IMG/VR virus record: IMGVR_UViG_3300043122_000114
Span: 1-27,856 of that record
DNA from: a virus
DNA length: 27,856 nucleotides
Strand: one strand, 5' to 3'
This document shows, piece after piece, positions 6,277 to 13,500 of the stretch; position 1 is the stretch's first letter, and the number at the start of each line of letters is the position of its first letter. The position numbers and the translations under genes are program-made. A model generated the notes under the pieces. It made no database searches. It was not told the DNA's origin and saw nothing but the letters and a program-made list of their open reading frames with translations.

Positions 6277-6872
6277 CACATCACCTCGTCGTCGTTTTCG
6301 TCTTCATGGATTTCAACCGGCGCGACTTCTTCCAGGCGCTTCAGCTGGTCTTGCGAGAGCTGGCCGGTTTTCTGGCATTGGGCAATAACCTGTTGCAGCG
6401 TCATCTTGCCCTCAGTCATGGCCTTTTGCATGGCCGGCAGTGCCTGGTCAAACTTGGCTGCCGGATATTCCGCTGTCTGCACCTTTAGCAAGGGCACGTG
6501 GTACGGCTCGGTTTGCTTCTGATTGATGCGCAGCGCAAACGCCAAGCCTCGCGGGTCAATGTCAGACAGTGCTCGGATGCGAATACCTCCCACCTCTTTG
6601 CCGGCGTATTTTACGGACGGCTCAAAGTACAGCTGCACATACTTACCAATCCAGGCGCTACTATCGCGGCCCCAGGCGCCCGCAAGAACACGAAGCATAC
6701 CTTTGCTGGGCTTCCACGGGCGATTGTTGTCGCCGTCAAAGTAAACCGATACAGGTTGATCATCCGCCTTTACTTTCACGTCGCGGATGCGGATAACCGG
6801 TTCAGCGCCAATGATATCCACCGCGTTTAGCTGGTCGCTCTTGGCTTCCAGCGCGAATGATACGTCAGTCAT
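6276..6872 (-). CDS. Conserved phage protein of the RecE/SSB operon, 198 aa
   Basis: It begins at an ATG overlapping the exonuclease stop, with GGAGAT upstream. The core (residues 20-110) has alternating beta-strands with VYFDGDNNRPWKPSKGMLRV, GAWGRDSSAWIGKYVQLYFE and KEVGGIRIRALSDI. Proteins with this YDGD...KPWKP...VL..WG pattern recur in phages next to recombination genes; no function is firmly assigned as far as I recall. The C-terminal 60 residues are helical and end in an acidic tail (EIHEDENDDEVM). Because a RecE-type exonuclease usually works with a strand-annealing partner and no RecT or Red-beta is seen, this is the best candidate for that role, as an inference. Confidence 0.65.
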   Translation of the reverse strand: MTDVSFALEAKSDQLNAVDIIGAEPVIRIRDVKVKADDQPVSVYFDGDNNRPWKPSKGMLRVLAGAWGRDSSAWIGKYVQLYFEPSVKYAGKEVGGIRIRALSDIDPRGLAFALRINQKQTEPYHVPLLKVQTAEYPAAKFDQALPAMQKAMTEGKMTLQQVIAQCQKTGQLSQDQLKRLEEVAPVEIHEDENDDEVM

Positions 6873-7738
6873 CAGTAAATCTCCCCTTCTATCTCGTTTT
6901 CAATCTGAGCAACGCGCCAGCTGGGTAGGCTGATCAGTTCCGGGCCGTCGCATGTAATGCCAGGCCAGTAGCCGGAGCGCTCACACTCGGCAAACAGGTT
7001 CAGCGCTTCCCGGTAACGGCGGCGACCTTCCTGCATCATGGTTTCGTCTGGCAGGTACAACTTGTGCCCGTGCGGCATTTCCTTCTCAACCACGGCAAAC
7101 TCAAACGCGCCTAGCGGCCCGCCGGTCGCCCATTCAAAAGCGTCTGCGTACAGTGCCGCCTGTAGATCATAGCCGTAATTGAAGATCGACTTGCTGAACT
7201 CTTCAGGGCGGGCGTCAGTGCAGCTCTTTAGGTCCACAGCTATGCCACCAACGGTCAGCAGATCATAGCGAACGCGAACAAGCACGCCAGTCTCAGGATC
7301 ACGCACGAACAACGACAACTCCCGCCAGCCTTCCGCGTTCAGCCGCTTTGACATGGCGGCATTGGACAGCACAGCCTCCTGCATTCCGGCCACCTGATCC
7401 GCTTCCGTTGACACCAGTACGCGCTCCGTTCCGTGTACCTTGGTTGCTGCCTTGTACTCACTGGCGCGACGGTCTTTTACGTCTTTCAGAAGTACGTATT
7501 CGGTTGCGAATCGCTCAGGCTCTAGTAGCGCCGTGTGAATCGCGGTTCCGATCTCCATTGCCCGAGATGGTGCGCGTGCCGCCTGGTAGCGGTAATGCGC
7601 GGGGCTGCGCTCTACCAGCTTCAACCCAGACGAGCTAACGCCTTCCGGGTGCGAGTGATAAACCTCGTTCGGCATGCCTTCGATGAAGCAAGGCGGCTCA
7701 ATGGTCATTCCTGGGGTGTATTGGATTACTTCTATCAT
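6872..7738 (-). CDS. RecE/exodeoxyribonuclease VIII-type PD-(D/E)XK nuclease, 288 aa
   Basis: It matches the C-terminal nuclease domain of RecE (exonuclease VIII, DUF3799-type): SSSGLKLVERSPAHYRYQ near 35-52, GTAIHTALLEPERF at 64-77, RYDLL with Asp159, AVDLKS with Asp169 and Lys171 (the D-x-K of the PD-(D/E)XK core), and YDLQAALYADAF at 190-201. His68 and Gln193 complete the usual motif set. RecE resects duplex DNA 5' to 3', leaving 3' tails for annealing. At 288 residues it is a stand-alone nuclease domain, unlike the long E. coli RecE. It heads the minus-strand recombination operon, just downstream of the promoter at 7777-7805. Confidence 0.88.
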   Translation of the reverse strand: MIEVIQYTPGMTIEPPCFIEGMPNEVYHSHPEGVSSSGLKLVERSPAHYRYQAARAPSRAMEIGTAIHTALLEPERFATEYVLLKDVKDRRASEYKAATKVHGTERVLVSTEADQVAGMQEAVLSNAAMSKRLNAEGWRELSLFVRDPETGVLVRVRYDLLTVGGIAVDLKSCTDARPEEFSKSIFNYGYDLQAALYADAFEWATGGPLGAFEFAVVEKEMPHGHKLYLPDETMMQEGRRRYREALNLFAECERSGYWPGITCDGPELISLPSWRVAQIENEIEGEIY

Positions 7739-7764
7739 GGTTGGTCAGTCTCCATTTGGTCGGT

Positions 7765-7793
7765 TTGACGGTTGTCAGTGTGCGCCATATGGT
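7765..7793 (+). promoter_or_regulatory. Rightward promoter for the cro-like/helicase operon
   Basis: TTGACG (7765-7770), 17-base spacer, TATGGT (7788-7793). A second overlapping option, TTGTCA (7772-7777) with TAGGGT (7795-7800), is also spaced by 17. It interleaves with the leftward promoter, so the two probably compete. Confidence 0.55.
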
Positions 7794-7805
7794 GTAGGGT
7801 GTCAA
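7777..7805 (-). promoter_or_regulatory. Leftward promoter for the recombination operon
   Basis: Read on the minus strand: perfect TTGACA (7805-7800), 17-base spacer, CACACT (7782-7777). The -35 lies in the palindrome GGTGT-CA-ACACC at 7798-7809. Transcription would start near 7770 and reach the RecE-like start at 7738. Confidence 0.7.
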
Positions 7806-7809
7806 CACC
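7798..7809. promoter_or_regulatory. Palindromic candidate operator GGTGT-N2-ACACC
   Basis: Five-base arms around CA form a 12-bp palindrome over the leftward -35. A shorter version (TGT-CA-ACA within CTGTCAACACT) covers the leftward -35 at 1574-1579. The reuse suggests that one regulator, perhaps the HTH protein encoded at 7841 or at 1665, acts on both divergent regions. Just downstream, AACGCAAAA and AACGCAAC add a further short repeat. Confidence 0.5.
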
Positions 7810-7840
7810 AAACGCAAAAAACGCAACACAAGGGCGAACC

Positions 7841-8011
7841 ATGTTGACATTAGATGAAATTAGAGGGCAGTTGGCGGACAGGAATATAAAAGCTGTCGCT
7901 CAAAAAGCAGGGGTGCACCCAAACGCTGTATACAGGTTCATGAAGGGGCAAAGTAATCCGAGTTACGAGACCGTCCGAAAGCTTTGCGATTACCTGGAGA
8001 AAAGGCAATGA
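7841..8011 (+). CDS. Cro-like XRE-family helix-turn-helix protein, 56 aa
   Basis: The start at ATG 7841 leaves the promoter region non-coding. Nearly the whole protein is one HTH domain: LTLDEIRGQLADRNIKAVAQ, then KAGVHPNAVYRFMKGQ with the recognition helix, then a helix through SYETVRKLCDYLEKRQ. This is the XRE/Cro type. The small size means a DNA-binding domain without a separate oligomerisation part, as in Cro proteins. It probably binds the operators between 7765 and 7830 and shifts transcription between recombination and replication genes. It overlaps the endonuclease gene by four bases. Confidence 0.8.
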   Translation: MLTLDEIRGQLADRNIKAVAQKAGVHPNAVYRFMKGQSNPSYETVRKLCDYLEKRQ

Positions 8012-8553
8012 ACTGGAATGAGATATTTTTGCATCTTCGCGGCAACCTGATCTGGAGGCAAAGGGGAAAGTCGGCATTCAAGACTGAAAAGGAGTGGCGC
8101 AGATGGACTACCCGATACGCTGGGAAGATCGCCGGATGCTCGCATGATGCCAAACGCTCTAATACTCTTTACTGGCAAGTATCATACGGAAAGAAGAGAT
8201 ATTTTGCTCACAACGTAATATGGGAAATGCTATTTGGTGAAATCCCTGAAGGCATGGTTGTTGACCACATTGACGGCAACGGTCTCAACAATAAACCGGA
8301 AAACTTGAGGCTGGTAACAGCGGCTGGCAATCATAAAAATAGGCCGCTTTACTCAAACAACAAAAGCGGAGTGCCTGGCGTTCACTTTGATAGAAAGTCG
8401 GGCCGATGGTATGCCAGAGCTTGCATAAACGGGAAGCGTGAGACTGTGTACAGCGGTCATAGTCAAGAAGAGGCAATGAAAGCTAGGATGGCGGCGAGCG
8501 CCTGTTACGGGTATCACGAAAATCACGGGAGGGTATCGAATGGCGGCATTTAA
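8008..8553 (+). CDS. HNH endonuclease with AP2 DNA-binding domain, 181 aa
   Basis: An HNH nuclease core lies at about residues 66-111: FAHNVIWEMLFGEIPEGM, VVDHIDGNGLNN and NLRLVTAAGNHKN give the paired His (His87), Asp and Asn of the HNH_3 type. A C-terminal AP2-like domain at about 122-170 (SGVPGVHFDRKSGRWYARAC) binds DNA. Such proteins are free-standing homing endonucleases of phages, cutting related genomes that lack the gene. No intron or split gene is evident around it. GGAGAAAAGG precedes the ATG. Its 3' end overlaps the helicase start by 14 bases, so it has been fitted tightly into the operon. Confidence 0.9.
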   Translation: MNWNEIFLHLRGNLIWRQRGKSAFKTEKEWRRWTTRYAGKIAGCSHDAKRSNTLYWQVSYGKKRYFAHNVIWEMLFGEIPEGMVVDHIDGNGLNNKPENLRLVTAAGNHKNRPLYSNNKSGVPGVHFDRKSGRWYARACINGKRETVYSGHSQEEAMKARMAASACYGYHENHGRVSNGGI

Positions 8554-10009
8554 CCTATTCGACGACCAAGCCGAGTTCGTATCAAAACTTCGTCAAGCGC
8601 TAAAAGCTGGCCACAAGTCAATTCTTGGGGTGGCGTCTCCTGCGTTTGGAAAAACCGTTGTTGCAGGGCACATCATTGCTACCGCCAGAGAAAAATCAGA
8701 TGCCACCGCTTGGTTTCTCGTTCACCGCAAAAACCTGTTGCGGCAAACCAGCAAGTCGTTCTGGTCTGCCCATATCGAGCATGGCCTAATCACTAGCGGT
8801 AAAAGCCGCAGCAAACTGCCTGTTCAGGTCGGCACTATCGGTACTGTTTACAGTCGCCGAGACACTCTTGCGCCTCCCAATATCTTGTTTGTGGATGAGG
8901 CGCATCTTGCGAAAGGAAACATGTTCGAAACCGTAATCCGTTGGTGTCTTAATCACGGCTGCATAGTTATCGGATTAACCGGAACGCCGGAGCGTTTAGA
9001 CGGCAAGGCTCTTGGCGATATTTTCGAGGTCATGGTAGAGGCTAGGTCAACGCATTGGCTGATTGGACAGGGCAGGCTATCAAGCTATGAGATGTACTCT
9101 ACAAGCATGCAGCCTGACCTGTCTGGCGTGAAGAAATCTGGCGGTGATTACAACAGAGAGCAGCTTGCCGAAGTAATGGACAACCGCGTTCTAGTGGGTG
9201 ACGCTATCGCCCATTGGCGAAAATACGCTAACAATAAGCGAACGGTGGTCTACTGCGTGAACGTAAAGCACAGCAAGCATACCGCCGAAACATTCAATGC
9301 AGCCGGGATCCCTGCCGTTCACGTTGATGCAGATACGACGGAGACAGAATTAAAAGAAGCGTGCGAGGGATTGGCTTCTGGCCGCTATCTGGTTTTATGC
9401 AACTGCGAGCTCGTGATAGAAGGCTTCGACCTTGGATCTCAGATTGGACGAGACATCACGCTTGAATGTTGCATTTTGCTGCGCCCTACACAGTCATTGG
9501 CTAGATACCTGCAAATGGTATTCAGGGCATTGAGGCGCAAAGATTATCCTGCCGTTATCCTGGATCATGCTGGCTGCGCCATGCGTCACGGTTTACCAGA
9601 TGATGACAGAGAATGGAGCTTAGAAGGACGGAAGAAGAAAAAGCGCAAGGCTGGCAACGATGAGCCAGATGTAAATGTTCAGCAATGCAAGCACTGCTTC
9701 TTTATATTTAGGCCGGGGCCGGATAAATGCCCGTCTTGCGGCAAGCCAGTAGAGAAAAAAACACCTGCCGAGCTACGCCAAATAGATGGCGAGCTGGTAA
9801 AGATCGATGCGGAAGCCATAAGAAGAGAGCGAAAACGCGACCAAGGTAAGGCCAGAGGGCTGCGCGAACTGATAGAGCTTGGCGTTCGTCGCGGCATGAA
9901 AAATCCTAGCGGGTGGGCGGTCAACGTCCATGCGGCAAGACAGGGGCGCAAGCCTTCGAGGGTAGACTATCAACAGGCCAAGCAAATGCTGGCGGAGGTG
10001 AGGGCGTGA
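8540..10009 (+). CDS. SF2 DEAH-type helicase with C-terminal zinc ribbon, 489 aa
   Basis: Superfamily 2 motifs appear in order: Walker A SPAFGKT (GKT at 37-39), DEAH at 119-122, GLTGTPERL near 144-152, VYCVNVKHSKHTAETF near 235, and motif VI QMVFRALR near 325-332. Motif VI usually reads QxxGRxxR, so the Gly is replaced by Phe here. A four-cysteine ribbon (CKHC and CPSC) lies near 382-400, followed by a charged helical tail. Phage helicases of this type probably unwind branched or origin DNA with ATP. GGGAGGG lies six bases before the ATG. The gene sits between HNH and VRR-NUC genes upstream of the primase. Confidence 0.88.
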   Translation: MAAFNLFDDQAEFVSKLRQALKAGHKSILGVASPAFGKTVVAGHIIATAREKSDATAWFLVHRKNLLRQTSKSFWSAHIEHGLITSGKSRSKLPVQVGTIGTVYSRRDTLAPPNILFVDEAHLAKGNMFETVIRWCLNHGCIVIGLTGTPERLDGKALGDIFEVMVEARSTHWLIGQGRLSSYEMYSTSMQPDLSGVKKSGGDYNREQLAEVMDNRVLVGDAIAHWRKYANNKRTVVYCVNVKHSKHTAETFNAAGIPAVHVDADTTETELKEACEGLASGRYLVLCNCELVIEGFDLGSQIGRDITLECCILLRPTQSLARYLQMVFRALRRKDYPAVILDHAGCAMRHGLPDDDREWSLEGRKKKKRKAGNDEPDVNVQQCKHCFFIFRPGPDKCPSCGKPVEKKTPAELRQIDGELVKIDAEAIRRERKRDQGKARGLRELIELGVRRGMKNPSGWAVNVHAARQGRKPSRVDYQQAKQMLAEVRA

Positions 10010-10359
10010 ACCCAGAGACTCGCTTACAAAACCGCATCCTTCTAGCCCTATCAGACGCAGGCTGCACCGTCTGGCGTAACGAGACGGCTGGCGCGTGGCT
10101 GGGCAAAGTTATCCACAAGGCGGGCGAGCAGGTTACGCTAACCAACGCCCGCATGTTCACGGCTGGCCTATGTGTCGGCAGTTCTGACATCGTGGGCATA
10201 GCGTCGGATGGCCGGTTTCTGGCCGTCGAGGTGAAGACCCCAAAAGGCCGCGCCACCAAAGAACAGCTACGCTTTATCGAGGCCGTCAACAACGCGGGCG
10301 GTATTGCAGGCATTGCGCGATCCGTAGCGGACGCGCTAGAGTTAATAAGGCGCGGCTAG
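10006..10359 (+). CDS. VRR-NUC domain nuclease, 117 aa
   Basis: The GTG start at 10006 overlaps the helicase stop and follows GGAGGTGAGG. The protein is a minimal VRR-NUC fold: NPETRLQNRILLALSDAGCT, the catalytic GSSDIVGI with Asp61, EVK at 75-77 and Gln87 in TKEQLRF, closing with GIARSVADALELI. This PD-(D/E)XK family includes FAN1-type and phage nucleases that cut flap or branched DNA, often next to SF2 helicases. The pairing with the upstream helicase suggests joint action on replication or recombination intermediates. The last codon and the stop lie inside the conserved RNA-like element that starts at 10352. Confidence 0.88.
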   Translation: MNPETRLQNRILLALSDAGCTVWRNETAGAWLGKVIHKAGEQVTLTNARMFTAGLCVGSSDIVGIASDGRFLAVEVKTPKGRATKEQLRFIEAVNNAGGIAGIARSVADALELIRRG

Positions 10360-10411
10360 GGTAGCTCCCGAAAAGGTCGCTGGTCACGGCCTGCCGCCGC
10401 CTTCTTTCCTT
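10352..10411 (+). promoter_or_regulatory. Conserved stem-loop element, copy A, upstream of the primase gene
   Basis: A 21-base core at 10352-10372 (GCGGCTAGG then GTAGCTCCCGAA) is followed by an inner helix AGGTC (10374-10378)/GGCCT (10388-10392). GCCGC (10393-10397) pairs with the opening GCGGC, and TTTCCTT (10405-10411) follows. Copy B at 22471-22525 has the same core at 19 of 21 bases and the same closing helix, but a different inner helix that still pairs. It starts 89 bases before the primase ATG. A structured 5' leader is likely; the function is unknown. Confidence 0.65.
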
Positions 10412-10440
10412 GACCTCTTACACCGTTGACCGAGGTACGC

Positions 10441-13089
10441 ATGACAACCAAACCGATTGACTGGTATGCCCGCCGTTACACTGAGAAGTACGGCTTCTCA
10501 CTGGTTCCGATTGAGCCAGGCCGCAAGTTCCCAAGCTCTAAAGACTGGGGCAAGCACGTTATCGAAGACAGCAAGGCGGCAACCGAATTCTACCGTGACA
10601 ACCAAAACTGGAATATGGGTCTGGCGTTAGGCCCGTCTGGGATGTGCAGTCTTGATATCGACTGCGAGGAGTCGTTTCAGTCCATCCTGGAAGAGTTCGG
10701 CATCGACCCGGAACCGCTTTGGGCATTCCCCGCGATACAGGGGCGAGACAAAGGGCGGCGGTTGCTGTTCCGTGTGCCCGACAACGTATCGTTGCCATAC
10801 GCCAAGCTGAACTGGAAGCGCGAAGACGACACCAGCAAGTCATACACCGTATTCGAGTTGCGGGCCGCGTGCGACGGCAAGCAGCGCCAGGACGTTCTGC
10901 CGCCGTCCATACACCCCGACACCGGCAAGCCCTACAAGTGGATCGTTCAGCCGCCCAAACCAGACGAGCCATGGCCAACGCCTCCCGATTGGCTGCTGGC
11001 GATGTGGACGGCGTGGGATTCCTTCAAGCCACAACTGCAAGCAGCCTGCCCATGGGCACCGAAGCCAGAGCCTGTGCGTGCCAAGGCCAAGTCGAAGCAG
11101 GCAAACACTGGCGGCGACAACATCATACAGGCATTCGTGGACGCTCACGACTTACGCATGACGCTGGAGCAATATGGGTACACGCGCAAAGGCCGTAGTC
11201 GTTACCTGAGCCCGCACACGACGACCAAGCTCCCCGGCGTTGTCTTGTTCCCTGACGAGGCCAGCTGCTGGATTCATCATGCGTCCGACCCGCTGTGCTC
11301 CGAGGAATCCGGGCATCCGGTAAACGCCTTCGACCTTTTCTGCTACTACGAACATGGCGGTGACGTGAGCAAGGCGGTAAAGGCGGCAGCGGACCTTCTG
11401 GGCATGAAGCCTGAACGCAAGCGCACGCCAGAAGCCGAAGCCGTCAACCAGGGCAAGCCAGCACCAACAGAGGAGTCAGCTACTGAGCCATCAGCGCCAT
11501 TCCGTTGCCTCGGCTACATGGGAAACGCTTACTTTTACTTGCCGCGCGGCACTGAGCAAGTGGCGGAGATTAAGCGAGGCAGCCACACAAGCCCATCAGA
11601 GCTTCTAAGTCTTGCTCCTATCGAATGGTGGGAGATGGCCTACCCAAAAGGCGACAAGGGCGGCACAGATTGGTACGCGGCCGCTAACGACTGCATGCGT
11701 GGCTGTGAGCGCAAAGGGATATACAGTCCTGACCGCGAGCGCGGGCGGGGCGCATGGTATGACAAGGGCAAGGCTGTACTGCATCTCGGCAACAAGCTAC
11801 TGATTGACGGGCAAGCAACGCCAATTGCAGAGCATGAGTCGAGCTTCATTTACACACGGCAGGCGCCCCTTGAGCATGGCGCGGACGCCGTGCCGGCTGA
11901 CGATAATACGGCGGCCGATATAGCCGAACTGTTCGAGCAACTGAGATGGCATAAGCCGGTACATGCGCAACTGTTGGCTGGTTGGTGCCTTCTGGCCCCG
12001 ATATGCGGCGCGCTATCCTGGCGGCCTCACGTCTGGATTACAGCGCAGCGTGGGGCGGGTAAGTCATGGATTCAGGATCACATCATACAGCCGCTCCTTG
12101 GGCCTTCTGCGCTCATGGTGCAAGGGAGCACAACGGAGGCCGGCATACGTCAGAAGCTAAAGCAGGACGCGCGCCCTATCGTGTTTGACGAGGCCGAGAG
12201 CGAAGACCAACGGAGCCAGCACCGTATGCAGACAGTCATCGAGCTGGCGCGGCAGTCGTCCAGTGACAGCACCGCCGAGATTATCAAGGGCACCGTAAAC
12301 GGTCATGGCATGGCCTTCCGTATGCGTTCCATGTTCTTGCTCGGCTCGGTGAACGTGTCGCTGTCTCAGGCGGCGGATGAGTCCCGCTTTTCTATTTTGT
12401 CCATTGCCACACCCGAGAAAACGCCGGACGAAATTGCACGTTTTGACGCCTTCGGCAAGCGCGTTGACAACACGCTGACGGACGAGGTTTGTGCCTCCAT
12501 CCGTGCGCGCGCCTATCAACTCATGCCGGTCATACGCGCCAACGCCAAGACGTTTGCTAGGGCGGTTGCAGAGGTTCTTGGTAGTCAGCGTCTGGGTGAC
12601 CAAGTGGGTACGCTTATCGCGGGGGCTTGCGCCTATTACAGAGACGACGAAATCAGTCTGGATGACGCTCGAAAGTGGGTGCGCGACATGGACTTCTCGG
12701 ACGCTAGGGAGGCGGAACAGGTGAGCGATGAGGAGAGCTGCTTGCAACGGATCTTGCAATCACAGGTGCGATTCGATTCTGAACGCGGACAGCTTGCCAG
12801 GTCGCTTGGCGAGGTGGTTGCCGCTGCCAGCGGATCGGATCACATAGGCGGGCTGACGGCGGCTGATGCAAACGACATTTTGAAGCGCTACGGCTTGATG
12901 ATTGATGGGTCTTTTTTGGTGGTCGCCAACAAGCACGCTGAACTTGAGCGACTACTTAAAGATACGCCGTGGGGGTCGGGGTGGCGTCGAATCCTTGGCC
13001 GAATCGAGGGCGCAACTTCAACACCGGAGGCTGTCAGGTTTGCAGGAACACGAAGCCGAGCAGTCTCAATTCCCTTAAAATTTATCTAA
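10441..13089 (+). CDS. Bifunctional primase-polymerase/helicase replication protein, 882 aa
   Basis: The ATG at 10441 (GAGG six bases upstream) is preferred over a TTG at 10426. Residues 1-190 form a prim-pol (AEP) domain with SLDID (Asp72, Asp74) and VLPPSIHP near 152-159. The usual GxHxYF motif reads GRRLLFRVP at 105-113, lacking the His. A middle part (about 230-330) includes a Cys/His segment (SCWIHHASDPLC). The C-terminal helicase has Walker A GAGKSW near 538-543, Walker B IVFDEAE with Asp583, and a sensor-like FLLGSVN near 631-637. It would prime and unwind at the phage origin, and the repeat cluster just downstream is its likely target. Confidence 0.88.
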   Translation: MTTKPIDWYARRYTEKYGFSLVPIEPGRKFPSSKDWGKHVIEDSKAATEFYRDNQNWNMGLALGPSGMCSLDIDCEESFQSILEEFGIDPEPLWAFPAIQGRDKGRRLLFRVPDNVSLPYAKLNWKREDDTSKSYTVFELRAACDGKQRQDVLPPSIHPDTGKPYKWIVQPPKPDEPWPTPPDWLLAMWTAWDSFKPQLQAACPWAPKPEPVRAKAKSKQANTGGDNIIQAFVDAHDLRMTLEQYGYTRKGRSRYLSPHTTTKLPGVVLFPDEASCWIHHASDPLCSEESGHPVNAFDLFCYYEHGGDVSKAVKAAADLLGMKPERKRTPEAEAVNQGKPAPTEESATEPSAPFRCLGYMGNAYFYLPRGTEQVAEIKRGSHTSPSELLSLAPIEWWEMAYPKGDKGGTDWYAAANDCMRGCERKGIYSPDRERGRGAWYDKGKAVLHLGNKLLIDGQATPIAEHESSFIYTRQAPLEHGADAVPADDNTAADIAELFEQLRWHKPVHAQLLAGWCLLAPICGALSWRPHVWITAQRGAGKSWIQDHIIQPLLGPSALMVQGSTTEAGIRQKLKQDARPIVFDEAESEDQRSQHRMQTVIELARQSSSDSTAEIIKGTVNGHGMAFRMRSMFLLGSVNVSLSQAADESRFSILSIATPEKTPDEIARFDAFGKRVDNTLTDEVCASIRARAYQLMPVIRANAKTFARAVAEVLGSQRLGDQVGTLIAGACAYYRDDEISLDDARKWVRDMDFSDAREAEQVSDEESCLQRILQSQVRFDSERGQLARSLGEVVAAASGSDHIGGLTAADANDILKRYGLMIDGSFLVVANKHAELERLLKDTPWGSGWRRILGRIEGATSTPEAVRFAGTRSRAVSIPLKFI

Positions 13090-13090
13090 A

Positions 13091-13147
13091 GCGTCACGCT
13101 TCTGTGGCACTGTGACGCCCCGCGCAAGTGATTGTGACGGGGTTTTT
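13091..13147 (+). terminator. Inverted repeat and probable terminator after the primase gene
   Basis: GCGTCAC (13091-13097) pairs perfectly with GTGACGC (13112-13118). Overlapping it, CCCCG (13118-13122) pairs with CGGGG (13138-13142) and is followed by TTTTT. The second hairpin is a weak intrinsic terminator. The first arms are also members of the repeat cluster, so the two functions may overlap. Confidence 0.5.
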
Positions 13148-13364
13148 CTTTTAATATCATGCGTTTAACTGTGGTGTCACGTTTGGCACGTCACAGCTCG
13201 CGCAATACATACTATAAGGAATTTAGAGACAGGCATACACAGATAGACACAGTTCTCTATATATATATCTATTTATCGTGACAAATGTGTCATGTGTGTC
13301 AACGCTTACTCTCCCAAGGGATGCAGGCGTCACGGAGGGCGTCACAGTTGATTTTAAGCGTGAC
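13091..13364. other. Candidate replication origin: GTGAC/GTCAC repeat cluster with AT-rich tract
   Basis: Nine GTGAC/GTCAC pentamers lie at 13093, 13112, 13134, 13176, 13190, 13278, 13329, 13341 and 13360; about 0.5 would be expected by chance in 270 bases. Four extend to GCGTCAC or GTGACGC. Two GTGTCA copies (13287, 13296) add to the set. Between the two groups lies an AT tract (about 13251-13276, with an uninterrupted TATATATAT run), a natural unwinding element. The region has no convincing gene and follows the primase-helicase gene. Iterons flanking an AT-rich tract next to the initiator gene is the classic origin layout; origin function is inferred. Confidence 0.6.
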
Positions 13365-13378
13365 AGCAGCAAAAACCC

Positions 13379-13406
13379 TTGCCCCACACTCCTCAGTGTG
13401 TATAAT
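13379..13406 (+). promoter_or_regulatory. Promoter with a palindrome filling its spacer
   Basis: TTGCCC (13379-13384), a 16-base spacer and a perfect TATAAT (13401-13406). The spacer is exactly the inverted repeat CACACT-CCTC-AGTGTG (13385-13400), an ideal repressor site. It would drive the leader region and the gene at 13526. Confidence 0.65.
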
Positions 13407-13446
13407 ATGGATCATAGAGTGATGACGGCGAGAAGTGGTAAGCGAA

Positions 13447-13500
13447 ATGGCAGATTTCTGCAAAGACCTGACATACATTCCACGCAAGTCCGCCCACTGA
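13447..13500 (+). CDS. Possible 17-residue leader peptide
   Basis: A short reading frame, MADFCKDLTYIPRKSAH, starts about 35 bases after the predicted transcription start. Its stop lies within a hairpin, CCGCC (13490-13494) with GGCGG (13501-13505). The ribosome site is weak. A leader-peptide role for the gene at 13526 is possible but unproven; it may be a chance frame. Confidence 0.25.
   Translation: MADFCKDLTYIPRKSAH

Noticed and set aside
10426-10440. Upstream TTG start for the primase
   Set aside because: The ATG at 10441 has a proper GAGG ribosome site; TTG has none.
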